64,000 bases of DNA from the NCBI GenBank assembly GCA_017893485.1, contig CM030358.1:252567228-252631227 (forward strand), given 5' to 3'. This document shows, piece by piece, positions 9,859 to 20,736 of the stretch. The notes beneath the pieces are model-generated. The model had not been told where the DNA came from. It saw only the letters and a program-made list of their open reading frames with translations, and did not search any database. Numbering within the stretch: the stretch's first letter is position 1; each line of letters opens with the position of its first letter. The stretch comes from Hemerocallis citrina. Taxonomy: Eukaryota > Streptophyta > Magnoliopsida > Asparagales > Asphodelaceae. A program made the position numbers and the translations under genes.

Positions 9859-11540
9859 TGTTGTGTTCTCTAGCTACCTAAATAAATAGATAAAACTAGA
9901 CACAAATTATAAAACCTCGCAAGTGCACGAATCGAATCGTAGTAATAGCAAGGGTCGATCCCACAGAGATTGTAGATTTCAACTTACTAATCAATAAAAA
10001 CTAATAATAAAAATGAAGAAGAGTTATTGTAATATTCTAAAAGAACTAAAAGATTAAAACTAAGATGAGAGGTGTTGAATCACAAATATCTCTTGAATAG
10101 TTGGGTTGTTGATCTCCACCAATAGTTAGTAATGCTAAATTACCTTCTGAATTTACTTCTAATTACTCATGTTGTTCACTTCAAGGGCATGGTATCTACT
10201 CCTTAAAGTATTGTTTCCCTAAACCAAGAATTAGGCATGGTATCTACTCTAATTCGTTTCTTTCTGTAAGTATCTAGCATGATATCTACTAAGTTATACT
10301 TAACGAAAGCATAAGAACAGTGGAAACGAACAAACACTTAAAGTTCTAGAAATTGGTATCAGATCTAGATCCTCTAAGTTGATTGAACCAAGAACCCCTA
10401 AAGATTCCTTTGTTACAAATTATGAGCACGAGATTCGGTCGTCTCAATATGCTCATATAACAGATTCAGATAAATGACATCCAAACTTGAGCTTCCCAAG
10501 TTCTGTACGTCAGTCGACTGGCTCTCACCTCAGTCGACTGCTCTCAGTCTTGAAAACTATTTTGACTATCATAAACCTATACCAATTCAATTAGATTCAA
10601 TCAATAAGTAACATAGAAGAGTTCAGAAGAAGATAGCATTACATAACTACGGTTTCGATCTACCCAACTATGAAATTAGTTCCACATAATAATAACTTTA
10701 TTGCTTAACAAGTTTGAATACATGATCAACATAAAACAATAAAGAGAGAAGAAGAAATAAACTAATGGATTCCGGCAATATGGTCGACTGGCTGTCACAC
10801 AGTCGACTGCCTTCTGGTTGCTGGATCTTCTCTCTCCTTCTTCGATGTTGATGGAGTGAAACACGGTGTTTGTTCAGGAACTTGGTGATTGAGTCGCTTC
10901 CCAGAGATATATCTGATTATCCCGGATGAAATCGTCACCCCTGTTCAAGAGATGGTATCCTGATATTTATAGAGTACGGCTGAGAATTAGGGTTTCCACT
11001 TTTTCAGGAAGATCCTTCTCTATTTGATTTGATGATTAATATCTTTCTCTTTTCTCCTTTCCTTCCTTATCTGTTCACCACGTCCACTTGGAAATACCCT
11101 GTCTTTAGATTTGATTCGCTGCATAAAATCTTGATTCAAATAGATTTGAAATTAGATGCAGGTGTATCTTTGAAGATTTAATTTGTTTACTCCGCCGCAG
11201 ACCAGTCGACTTATCTCTGGACCAGTCGACTGAGTCGCGACTTCTGTAGATTTCATCTTTGATCAGGCCAGTCGACTGCTCTTGGGAATAAGTCGGCTGT
11301 GACGAGAGTTGTGGAAAATCAGCTTCTCCTGTCCAGTCGCCTGGTTGAGGAACCAGTCGACTTATCCTCTGCAGTTCTCTGTGTATTGTCCTTGAAGTCC
11401 TGAATCTGCTTCGTTTTGCTGTTATAAGCTGTTTCCTATGGAAAAGAGAGAATAAGAGTTAAATACCATATATAGAGCTTTTAAATGTCTAATTATATTA
11501 AGATTATTTCTCTAAAAAGTGAATAATAATGTGTTCATCA
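9859..11540 (-). repeat. Athila element 5' LTR
   Basis: Right LTR, 1682 bp, about 99.6% like the left LTR by the differences I noticed. It carries the same TATA box (10963-10971) and the same five GTCGAC pairs (10513/10533, 10783/10802, 11205/11225, 11271/11292, 11336/11356). Confidence 0.93.
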
Positions 11541-13772
11541 TATAGATGATATATAGTCACATAAACGAGCAAAACAGTGTATGTTCATACTCAGGACAGC
11601 ATGACAGTACAGTACTAAAACAGTGATTCCCGTTACTACAGAAATCTAAATCTGAATCCGTCAAAGAATCTAGAAAATAGACTTCCACACAAATCCAGAG
11701 GTTATATATAAGACATATAGTATTTCACAAAATCATAACTCAAAATTGATTTGAATCCAGAAAATATGTTCAGCCAGAAATCAGTAAATCGTATTCATTG
11801 ATAGGAAAACAGCATTAAAAATCCTCAAATAAATTCAGAATAAATCTGGGGTAATTCCCTATATGTCTAGTATCAGAATATAAAGTTTAATAATATTCCA
11901 TTAAAATTAGTTCGGTAAAAAAAAATCAGAAAACATCAAGAAACGATAGTTTGGCAAATCTGGATTCCCAACACTACTGTACGAAAACTGTAATATCTTG
12001 CAAACCATGAGACGAAATCCAAATCCACCAAAAGGAGATGAAAATAGACAAAATAAGATAACTTTTATATTTAATAAATATTTTCCATACAGTAAAAGAA
12101 AATAGGGTGAAAATACGATCTTTACAGAACAGCGAGCAAAATATTACAAGTATAGCTTTCATAAACAAACATGAAATGGCATATAAAACTCATCAATAAT
12201 ATCCACCAAAATTCTGGGTAATCCCTAGATAGGTATAGGAATACTGTGCAAAGGTTCAGATCAAAATAATATATTTAAGACTAGTATCAAAATTGTTTAA
12301 TCATCAAAATCATCAAGAATGAAATCTGAAAATAGAATACATCTCTGTAGTAAAATAGCCATAACGCACTCATACGAAAACGAAATCGATCAAGGTCAGA
12401 GAGTATGGAAAGAAGACAGATTTCTCTACAATTAATGTCCAATACAAAAATTAAGAATTCTGACCTTAATAGGGTCTAAAATATAAATCAAAACTAATCA
12501 TCGACAATTACAGATTTTCTCTTGAAAACAAACCCAACATAAACCATACGAAACTTGTTCCAATCACAATCAAACATGGTATAGAATCTACTTAGTGTCC
12601 AAACAATCATGAAATAGAGTATATAACATATTTACAACCATCATATCACATGGATCTCATCAAACACATAATTTCACCTAATTATATCACATATATGACT
12701 AGATCAAGAACGCTCAAACCTAGTTGTTTTCATGTCGATTTTGTGTCGTGAGGTAACTATGGTTAAATAGCATAATAGAGGCAAAATCCATCGAAGATAA
12801 CACACATAGAATTTATCTTTAGAACCCAACTACACTATAAGTGGTATTTTTTGACTTGTATCATACAAAAGAATTGGAGTACAAGTTACTTGGCTTAACC
12901 GAAAACGAAAATGAAGAACACCAAGAATAACGGGAACGGATCCCGGTAACTAACAAATCCACGAACCAATCGACCCACGTGCAAACTACGTGCACGTGCA
13001 ACCACCAAGAGAAAGAGAGAGAGATCGGATGGTGGGGGGTAGCAGCAGCTGCTGCTGTCGACGCGTCGGAGGACGGCTGGAGGGAGAGAGAGAGAGAGAT
13101 GAAGATGGATGGATGGAGAGGTTGCTCGGTGTATGGGGTTGCGGCTAGGGTGTTGGCGATTGGGATTGGGGAAGGTGCAGGCCGAAGGGCAGTCGGGAGG
13201 AGGTGGTTGGCTGGGGGTTTGGGGTGTCAGCGCGTAGAGGAAAGAGGGAGAGAGAGATGCCGGGATGAGAGAGTTAGGGTTAGGATTTTAGGAGAGAGGG
13301 TGAGGGAGATATATATATATGGGGATTTTAGGGTTTGTAATAGGAGATGGGTAATTGGGTTAATGGGTTGTGGATAGTTTAGGAGTAGAAATAGGATTAG
13401 TTCAATATGAGTTGATTAGGGCCAATTTTGTATAGGATTCAAAATAGGATTGTTGGTTAATTTAGCTTTGGTGATCAATTAGTGATAAAAAGCAATAGGA
13501 TTAGGATTAGGGTAGCCAACCAAAATACCATCAACACTCGAGAGAAAAATAAAGAGAACAAGATTCCAATAAAGAGAAAAGAACAACAATCAATGAAGAA
13601 CGAAACCAAAGACGAACAATCAACACAAAGAGCTCAAAATGAAACAAAAATGAATATATATTAAAAACAACTCCAATATATGGTCCAAGAAAAATACAAG
13701 AGAGTACAAATACTCAAGAAAGAGAAAAATACACCAAAAATACGAAAAACAAAAAACAGGGGTTACATTTGG

Positions 13773-14019
13773 AGTTTGCGGTTTTCAGTGCTAGTTCAGC
13801 TTTTGTGAAAGCCCTCTTTCCATCGTTGACAGGGATATCTGTTTTTTTTATGAAAATGTTCCAAACTTTTTCACCAAGCATCTACAAAATGTGAGACATA
13901 CGAACTTTCCAAATATCATAGCATTTTCCATCAAAATACGGTGAACGTATTAGACTTGTCCCATTGGAGATGAATGGCTTCGATGAGTACAAGTTCTTGG
14001 GAGGAGGGATTTCGGCCAT
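13773..14019 (-). pseudogene. Copia gag pseudogene, N-terminal part
   Basis: ATG at 14019 opens MAEIPPPKNLYSS, then SPYFDGKCYDIWKVRMSHIL, the usual N-terminal block of UBN2/DUF4219 Copia Gags. A TAG follows, then the frame continues to TKAELALKTANSKAM at the solo-LTR junction and on into 432-1. The PBS and 5' LTR lie immediately upstream, so this is the start of the element's gag. Confidence 0.8.
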
Positions 14020-14057
14020 TGGACCGTTTGCTTATGCTTTTGAGTTCTTAGTAAGAA

Positions 14058-14073
14058 CCTGGCTCGGATACCC
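14058..14073 (-). promoter_or_regulatory. PBS of Copia element, initiator tRNA-Met
   Basis: The plus strand CCTGGCTCGGATACCC matches the initiator tRNA-Met 3' end (CCTGGCTCTGATACCA) with two differences. It abuts the LTR start TGTTAAATCACC at 14075. Confidence 0.8.
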
Positions 14074-14074
14074 C

Positions 14075-15009
14075 TGTTAAATCACCCTAGGGGGTGAATT
14101 GGGTGATTGTGCGGAAATTAAAAAATAAAATAAAACATTGCATAAAGTAAAAAGACAGAGTAAGAGAAAGCAAACAGAACAACGAGCAAGATATAGCGAT
14201 ATAACGTGGTTCGACCCCCAGGTCTACATCCACACCACCTACTTGTAGCAATTCTTTGCCACAAGCATTTCACTATACTTTAAACCCTTGTACAGTAATT
14301 CTCGAAATTCAGGCTGAGAGACCTATTACACCCGCAGGGCTTCTAGAACAACTCCCACAATACTCACCGAAGTGGAAAAGAAAGTAAAACTCTCAAGATT
14401 TAGAAAAGACCTTGACTGAAGAATGTAAAAATCTCTCACACTTGGAGTATTGATTGAACGATTAGTTCAGAAGAGTTATAATAGCAAGGGATTATCAAAT
14501 ACACTATGAATTCACCACAATTTATAGAGAAGAGAAATGTATCTTTCCGAAAAAGAAAAGATATTTTCGAAATTGTCAAATCTGAACTTGGACGGTCGAC
14601 CGCAATAATGGACAGTCGACCGCTAATCTTTTAACTCGTAAGTCGAGCAATGAACGGCCGACTGACTCATCTTTTTAACATAGATGAGCGGTCGATTGTT
14701 GTTGCGGTCGATTGTGCGGTCGACCGTAGTCATGCAGATTCGATTTTCAACTAGCGATTTCACTTTGTATTCTTTCCAAAACTAATTAACCAATCAATAC
14801 TTCTTTACATATATATTCCTTTCATAAACAGAAATAAATCCTTTGATTTGCTGGTTTTTAAGTACATGTTTCTTGAGGAGCACTCTTCCTTGATTTTCCA
14901 ATCTTTTCTTATTCATGCCTCTTTTGTTTGTTTTTGAATCTTTTATATTAATGTTCATTTTCCTGTTTTTTCTGCAAATCTAAACTGAAGATATTAGTAG
15001 TAAGTGACA
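14075..15009 (-). repeat. Copia 5' LTR (right boundary tentative)
   Basis: It begins TGTTAAATCACCCTAGGGGG beside the PBS. The right end is placed at GTAAGTGACA because gypsy gag homology starts just beyond; the other LTR is outside the window, so neither end nor TSD can be confirmed. A minus-strand TATA (CTATAAAT) is near 14520. A cluster of GGTCGACC-like motifs spans 14595-14724, with the first two cores 20 bp apart. Confidence 0.65.
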
Positions 15010-15456
15010 CGTTTTGTGCACACGAAACTTAGGGTCAACAGCCCTTGGCAGGGGATTGTGCACTAAATTCACTTCTCGGATGAATGCCTTCCAAGAAGAG
15101 TTAGACTCCTCACCAATAGGTCCTCTCTGGATGTTTTGGAGGATGGCTAGAGGCCCAAAGTATTGGGACTTGGGATCTTTCTGTGTGCATTTTTTAGCTT
15201 CTTGAGCCAGTGGAAGCTTGATCTTGTCCCTCTGGGTATACTTGGAAAGGTAACTGCAATGGGTGAGAGTTTCGATTTTTTATTTGAGGTCCCAACACTC
15301 GTCTATGTCATGGTCATGGTCCCGGTGGAACTGGCACCAACGGTTTTAATCCTTTCTGTTCCTTTTCATCGATTTCATCTTAGGAGGGGGTCGAAGTAAC
15401 CTGTCTCCTTTGATTTCCATGAATACTGCTGATATGTTGGTGTTGAGGGGACTTGA
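15010..15456 (-). pseudogene. Gypsy gag fragment, C-terminal part
   Basis: The reverse strand reads a HWDHDHDIDECWDLK-like block (near 15330 in this copy), then YLSKYTQRDKIKLPLAQEAKK and KAFIREVNLVHNP. This matches the 'FHRDHGHDTEDC..LK..IEELI' segment of plant gypsy Gags. The segment 15265-15456 is a diverged second copy of 27108-27285. Its right end is cut by the Athila-like element at 15457 and its left end by the Copia LTR. Stops and frame changes show it is dead. Confidence 0.65.
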
Positions 15457-16862
15457 TGTGATTATTTTGCAAGTGTACAAAATCGCAACAAGTAGTATAG
15501 TTTAAGTAAAAAGAGTGTCGAACCCACAAGGACTAGTTATTTTATTGAGTACCGAATTTTACTAGATTAACTACTATTTGGAGAATCGAAAATATGATAA
15601 AAATAGAAACTAAACTAAATTAAACTACGAAAAAGAAATAAACTAATTAAAAGGAACGAAATCTGAAATTTGGTTGTTTATTAAAAAAAAAATTAATTCT
15701 AGGGCTTTTGATTTCACCTAATTAATCCCACACAATTCATAATTCCATGTGAATAAAAATATTATTTTTCCAAGTTGTTGACCAAAATCCCCAAATTATT
15801 CAATATTCTCTCTAAGAAAATATCAAAAATATTCTCAACTAATTATTTGTCATAGTTCATGCACAAATTACTAATTGAAAATTTATTAAGATCTATGGAT
15901 TTCATAACGGTCACATTAACAACGGTTCGCTCTTGTAATGGTGTCTAATTTTATTAATTTGAAATCACAAATTACCAGTTCGGTCTCTTCATGATTTAAT
16001 AAATCATACAAATGTTGCCAAACAATTTTAAGCATTAAGAACAAAAATTAAACACACAACCATGAAAAAATAAAAAAATAATATGGAATTAAAATTGTGT
16101 TCTCAAAACTAGGCTACATCAAAGCCGTAGAAAAAGAAAATTAGGTCATAATAAATTTGCAACTAACAAACATGTTCTTGGATTACATAATAAAAATTAG
16201 AAGAGAAGAAGAAAAACTCGTACTTGCCGAAGATCCAAGCCTCGAAATCCGTGTACCTTTTCCTTCTTCTTTCTTTCTTTCTTTCTTTCTCTCTCCTCGT
16301 TTTCTGTGCTGCAAACCAAGCCAGCCGCCCAGCCCTTTTTTTCCATCTTGGCCTTCTCGGGATCTCGCAGCCCACCTACCTCTTCTCCATACTTCTTTAT
16401 ATAGGCAGGGTAGGTAGGATTAGGGTCATTAATTATAATTAGGCCTAGTTAATTTAGGATAATATAATTAATTATGTAATTAAAATTTATAGATTAAGAT
16501 TAATCTATTAAATTTTAATCTAATCAATTAACTAACCTAATTTAAATTCACTTAACATTGATTTTTATTACAAAATTTCATTCCACCCCCTTGTTGACCG
16601 ACATATTTTCCATTGGTTCTTCCATGGGCCTATTCGTAAAAACTTGTATTTGGGTGTTTGAATTTTGAAATCTTCATCCTTGTTTTCTTCCATAATTTCA
16701 AGCAAAACGCCCACCTTTTGCATTTATCCATCTCATTCCTACAAAAACAAACAAATAAATAATATTGAGTAAAAATAAGATAATTTTCAAAGAAATAAAC
16801 TACAGCACGCAATTTTAATACATAAAAGAGTAATAAAAATTATATATAAATTTCACTTATCA
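15457..16862 (-). repeat. 3' LTR of pol-less Athila-like element
   Basis: 1406 bp ending TTTCACTTATCA. On the minus strand a TATA box (CTATATAAAG) is at 16395-16405, followed by a CTTT/AAAG microsatellite region at 16262-16290. Several small differences from the right LTR indicate an older insertion than the first Athila element. Confidence 0.85.
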
Positions 16863-16905
16863 AATACCCCCAAACATAAGATTTTGTTTTTCCTCGAGCA
16901 AAAGG
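16863..16905 (-). promoter_or_regulatory. Polypurine tract plus stem-loop
   Basis: AATACCCCCAAACATAAG followed by a weaker hairpin (ATTTTGTTTTTCCTCGAGCA, TCCT in the loop). It matches the arrangement at 3150-3190. Confidence 0.65.
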
Positions 16906-18185
16906 TAAAACCATAAATCAAAGAATAATAATCATAAGTAGGCTCAACTCATCACACAACAAGAACTTATCAAGCAAGTATCAAAATTTCAACTTAATAC
17001 ATAAACAATAGCAAATAAAGGAAAACTAAGCATATTCACTTTCTCCAGTGCAATTATTCATTGATAATTACTAACCTAATCATATTTATCGTACAATTAA
17101 TGTAATTATATCATGTAACAACTCTATCTGTGATCACCCCTTCTCACTACTACAAACCGAGTAGCAAACTAGAGTTTTTTTTATTTATTTAAATATTTCT
17201 CTCTATGTTGTCACTTGCCTTTTGACGCGAATGCAAATATTTGTGATGAGTTCACCCGGTTACTCAACATGTCATAAATTTTGGGTGCTTTTGCATACTC
17301 ATATTTCAAGTTGCTGTATGACGTAAAAGTAAACATTGGTGATGAATACCCCTAGTTACCAAGTAACTCAAAACATTGGAGTAGATAGAACTTTATTCAT
17401 TCAATTTTTAATTTTTTTTTTAATATTCATTATCACTCTATTTACTTAAACTCTGTTTAGGACTAGAGCAAAGGGGATAATCACAAGAAAATGCATCATA
17501 TTTTTCTTTTTATGTATAATCACATGACGCACAATTTTGTAAGGAATTTTGAACTTCGATAATCCTAAAGTAAATAAGTATGCTTAATCTTGCTTTATAA
17601 AATATTTTCTATACTTAAAAAAAATTATTTCAATGCTTTAGAAAAATAAAGAACTCAAAACTGTAATGGTAAGCCTAATTGCAATGCTTTATTTTGTTTT
17701 TTTCTTTTCAAATATATATATATATATAAAATGTGCCCTTTCCCCCAAACTTGAATATCACATTGTCCTCAATGGGTAAAAAGAATGAAAAGCAAAAATA
17801 ATGAGAAAATTTCATAATTACTCTCCTGATTCATGTTAAAATTCTGGATGAGCGACGTTCATTGTTTCAATGATATCTGGAGCTGTAGATGTCCAAATTT
17901 CTGATTCTTTTTATTCTGGAAAGCTAAGACAATTGTATTTGATCGATATTTTATACACTTTTTCCGGATTCGGAGTGTATCCTGCTAAAAAACAGCCATC
18001 AATGTCAGTCCAGAAAACAGCTCCGCTGGGTACCCCCAAACTTATGCAATCTTATAAAATAATATTAAAAAAAAATTTAATAATAATAATAATAAACAAA
18101 TCTAATGCAGTAAAAAGAAAACATGGATTGCCTCCCAAGAAGTGCTAGGTTTTAAGTCTTCAGCCAGACGTTGTAGCTGAGATGG
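16906..18185 (-). other. 3' non-coding block of pol-less element
   Basis: No gene. It matches the Athila block at 3191-4165 almost throughout, including the duplicated TTTGACG..ACATT.GTGATG units (17220-17360). The second polypurine-like tract with a CATTG-TCCT-CAATG hairpin is at 17739-17776. A TA microsatellite is at 17711-17728. The conserved end-of-pol motif lies at 18125-18169. Confidence 0.7.
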
Positions 18186-18488
18186 TTATGTAATGCCAGG
18201 ATCGGACAACATAAGAGCATCTTTTCTAATACTTCTCTTCAGGTTAGGATTAGGTTCAAGCTCGAGTTTGAGTCTTTTCTTTCTTGAAGATGGCGTCTTT
18301 GATATCCCTACCTCTTTGAATTTCAGCTGAGAAAATCGATGAATAGATGGTGCAACATCCAAATACATAACATATTCAAAAATATTTTCTTTCTTAGATT
18401 CAAGACTCGCTAAATTTGTTGGACATACTTTGATTGGTAACTCTTCAACTTCAGCCTTATGTTTCTCGCTCACAATTAAATCAGTCAC
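18186..18488 (-). pseudogene. Remnant frame downstream of protease in pol-less element
   Basis: About 100 codons, basic and Ser/Pro-rich near the C-terminus, with no recognised domain. It lies where the linker between protease and reverse transcriptase should be. It is followed immediately by the conserved end-of-pol motif instead of a reverse transcriptase. It may be linker sequence whose fusion to RT was lost. I do not assign a function. Confidence 0.5.
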
Positions 18489-18570
18489 TTACTTGAAAAC
18501 AAGAGTGTACTTCAACATGAAACTCCATGGATTTAAAAATATCAAACGTTACTTTCTCATCCTCAATCCT

Positions 18571-18945
18571 CTAAATATGTTTTCCTTGTTGGACATCAAT
18601 CAAAGCTCTCCCCGTAGCTAGAAAAGGTCCCCCCAAAATTAACTGATTTTGTTCATCTTCCTCCATATCAAGCATTATGAAATCAGCTGGAAATATGAAC
18701 TTGTCTACCTTTACCAAAACATCTTCAATGATCCCTCTTGAATACTTGATAGATTTTTCCGCCAATTGCAATGAAATTATGGTAGGCTTTGCTTCTCCAA
18801 TACCTAATTTTCTGGAAACAGAATAGGGCATAAGATTGATACTTGCTCCTAAATCACATAATACTTTATGAAATGAAGAATTTTCAATAGTGCAAGGAAT
18901 TGTAAAACTCCATGGATCTTTAAGTTTAGGAGGCAGCTTCTTTTG
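18571..18945 (-). pseudogene. Athila-like protease, pol-less element
   Basis: The frame contains PYSVSRKLGIGEAKPT, KYSRGIIEDVLVKVDKF, FPADFIMLDMEE and LILGGPFLATGRALIDV, matching the protease of the first element block for block. The upstream strand (18832-18945) still encodes the region of the LGASINLMPYS active site, read continuously into this frame. A stop after GKHI ends it before the next frame at 18488. Confidence 0.75.
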
Positions 18946-20567
18946 TTAAATTGCACTACTTTCTTCTGTTAGCATCACCATCTCATGCTCTTCCAGCTTC
19001 CTCTTGTTTGATAAAATATCCTTAAAAAATTTAGCATATTTAGGGATTTGTTCTAAAGCTTCAATAAGAGGAATATTAATATGCAATTGCTTAAAAATAT
19101 TTAAAAATTTTGAAAACTGATTATCAAGATTGTTCTCTTTTATGTCTTTGTAGAAAAGGAATAAGTGGATCATAAGGTGAATTAGGATAAGTATTAGAAT
19201 TAAACTCTTCTGAACTTGTTTGGGTTGAAAATCCTTTATCCTTCTTAGAATGATGATTGGCCATCTGCTGTGTTTGTTTCTCCACATTTTGCTCGATCTC
19301 ACATTGCTTTCAACCACATTTGGGTTAGCAGTTTGGGTTTGTGGCTGCTCAATTATTGTTCCACTTCTAAGTGTTATTGCTTTGACATGCTCTTTGGGAT
19401 TAACTACTGTGTTACTAGGTAATGTCCTATCGTTCTTTCTGTAAGAATATTTGAAATTTGACCAATTTGAGCCTCAAGATTGTGAATTAAAGCTGAAGTT
19501 GAAGTTGTAACATTTTGGATTGCCAAATCTGTCTTTTGCATGTACTACATGAACATCTCCTCAAGTGTAGGCTTCTTTTCTTGTTCTTGAAAATTTTGTT
19601 GTGGTCTATCTCCTCCTTAATTGTTGCTCCAAGAAAAGTTGGGGTGATTTTTCCATCCTGGATGGTATGTGTTTGCATAAGGATTGTTTTACTTTTAAAA
19701 TTTTGATACAAAATTTGCTTGTTCGGCATTTGATTGAGCAAAAGGGTTCCCCACTTGGCAATCTGTACTTGAGTGTTTCTTGCACAATGATCACAAATAA
19801 TATTAGTTTGAATAGCATTAACATTTATATTACATAATTGTTTAGATAAATATCAATTTGTACAGTCATTGTGGTAATAGGATCAAGCTCAAAAATTCTA
19901 GCTGCTTTTCTTGCCATTGCACTTTCCGAAGCCCATTGGTAACTGTTAGACGTCATTTCCTTTAAAAGTTCATAGGCTGCTTCATGAGTTTTGATCATAA
20001 GAGCTCCTCCAGCTGCTGCATCTACCATAGATCAATTTGTAACTCCCAAACAATTATAGAATATTTGAATTTGCAGTCATTTTGGTAGTTCATGATGAGG
20101 ACACTTTCTCAATAACTCTTTATACCTCTCCCATGCATCAAACAAAGACTCGGTCTCAAATTGAGTAAATATGGCAATGACATTCCTTAGCTTCGCTGTC
20201 TTTGCCAGCGGAATATACTTAGCCAGAAATTTTTGTGCAAGTCCCTCCTAAGTAGTAATATTACTAGGTGGTAGAAAGATTAGCCAAGACTTCGCCTTAT
20301 CTCTTAGTGAAAAAGGAAAAAGTCTCAATCGAATGGCATCATCTGATTCTTCATTATGCTTGTAGTGTCAATTTCTAGAAAGTTTGTAATGGGAACATTA
20401 GGATATAGTCCCCCAAATTGAACGGTCTGTTGAATCATTTGAATGATTGTCAGTTTAATCTCAAAATTGTTAGCTTGTATAACCGGCTTCTTTATGCTTG
20501 ATGTTGCTCCATTAAGTGAGGGAATAGCATAATCTCTCAAAGCCATGTTTTCCTCATTGTTTGCCAT
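18946..20567 (-). pseudogene. Athila-like gag pseudogene, pol-less element
   Basis: ATG at 20567 opens MANNEENMALRDYA. The Retrotrans_gag core follows (LFPFSLRDKAKSWL, AQKFLAKYIPLAKTAKLRN, AWERYKELLRKCPHHELP, SMVDAAAGGALMIKT, AYELLKEMTSNSYQW). At least three stops interrupt it; two sit where relatives have Trp (before EGLAQKF and before LQIQIFYN) and one where Arg is expected (before SMVDAAA). Frameshifts separate the core from the zinc-knuckle region (about 19740-19800) and from the C-terminal part (18946-19317, ending NKRKLEEHEMVMLTEESSAI). The order matches gag of the first element. Confidence 0.8.
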
Positions 20568-20709
20568 TGCGATACACTTCTGTCTTGAAATATAGCTATT
20601 AAAAATTAGAAAAACTAAAAATAAAAAATAAAAAGAAAATAAAAATAATAAGAAAAATCTAAATTAGTAACAATCTAGCAATTATCAATATCAGTAAAAG
20701 AATAATTAG

Positions 20710-20727
20710 TCCCCGGCAACGGCGCCA
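20710..20727 (-). promoter_or_regulatory. PBS, tRNA-Asp (exact)
   Basis: TCCCCGGCAACGGCGCCA on the plus strand equals the 3' end of plant tRNA-Asp with no mismatch, nine bases from the LTR start. Confidence 0.88.
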
Positions 20728-20736
20728 AAAATTAGA

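Larger units (their letters stand above)
1468..11540 (-). mobile_element. Athila-like Ty3/gypsy LTR retrotransposon, full length
   Basis: This is a 10,073-bp element on the minus strand. Its two 1682-bp LTRs both begin TGTTGTGTTC and end GTGTTCATCA on the plus strand. The 5-bp TSD is TATAG (1463-1467, 11541-11545). From right to left it holds 5' LTR, tRNA-Asp PBS, gag, protease, RT-RNase H-integrase, a ~1-kb non-coding block, polypurine tract and 3' LTR. The tRNA-Asp primer, the long gag with a separate DLGA protease and the FMDD reverse transcriptase fit the Athila/Tat group. I noticed seven LTR substitutions (for example near 1736, 1947, 1966 and 2168), so insertion is recent. Frame breaks between gag/protease and protease/pol suggest it no longer makes one polyprotein. 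It inserted into solo LTR A. Confidence 0.93.
433..13767 (-). mobile_element. Solo LTR A (about 3.26 kb net), split by the Athila element
   Basis: The sequence begins TGTCACACAC and ends GGGGTTACA, and is flanked by the direct repeat TTTGG at 428-432 and 13768-13772. Removing the nested element and its TSD leaves about 3257 bp with no coding domain, no PBS and no polypurine tract, so it is a solo LTR. It shares order and wording with solo LTR B at 22546 (the CGCTTCCC/TGCTTCCC start, a 'gggtca..cgcccaaaa' block, matching blocks near 11600 and 23540, GA-rich tracts). In the right part, 13010-13035 and 13085-13102 hold GA microsatellites and 13309-13320 a TATATA run. On the minus strand this would be a promoter followed by a CT-rich leader, so transcription would run right to left. 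A long-LTR gypsy lineage such as Tekay/Del is likely but not proven. Confidence 0.8.

Noticed and set aside
12979..13377. 132-codon Arg/Gly-rich ORF
   Set aside because: It is a translation of GA-rich leader-like sequence in solo LTR A, opposite to the presumed transcript.
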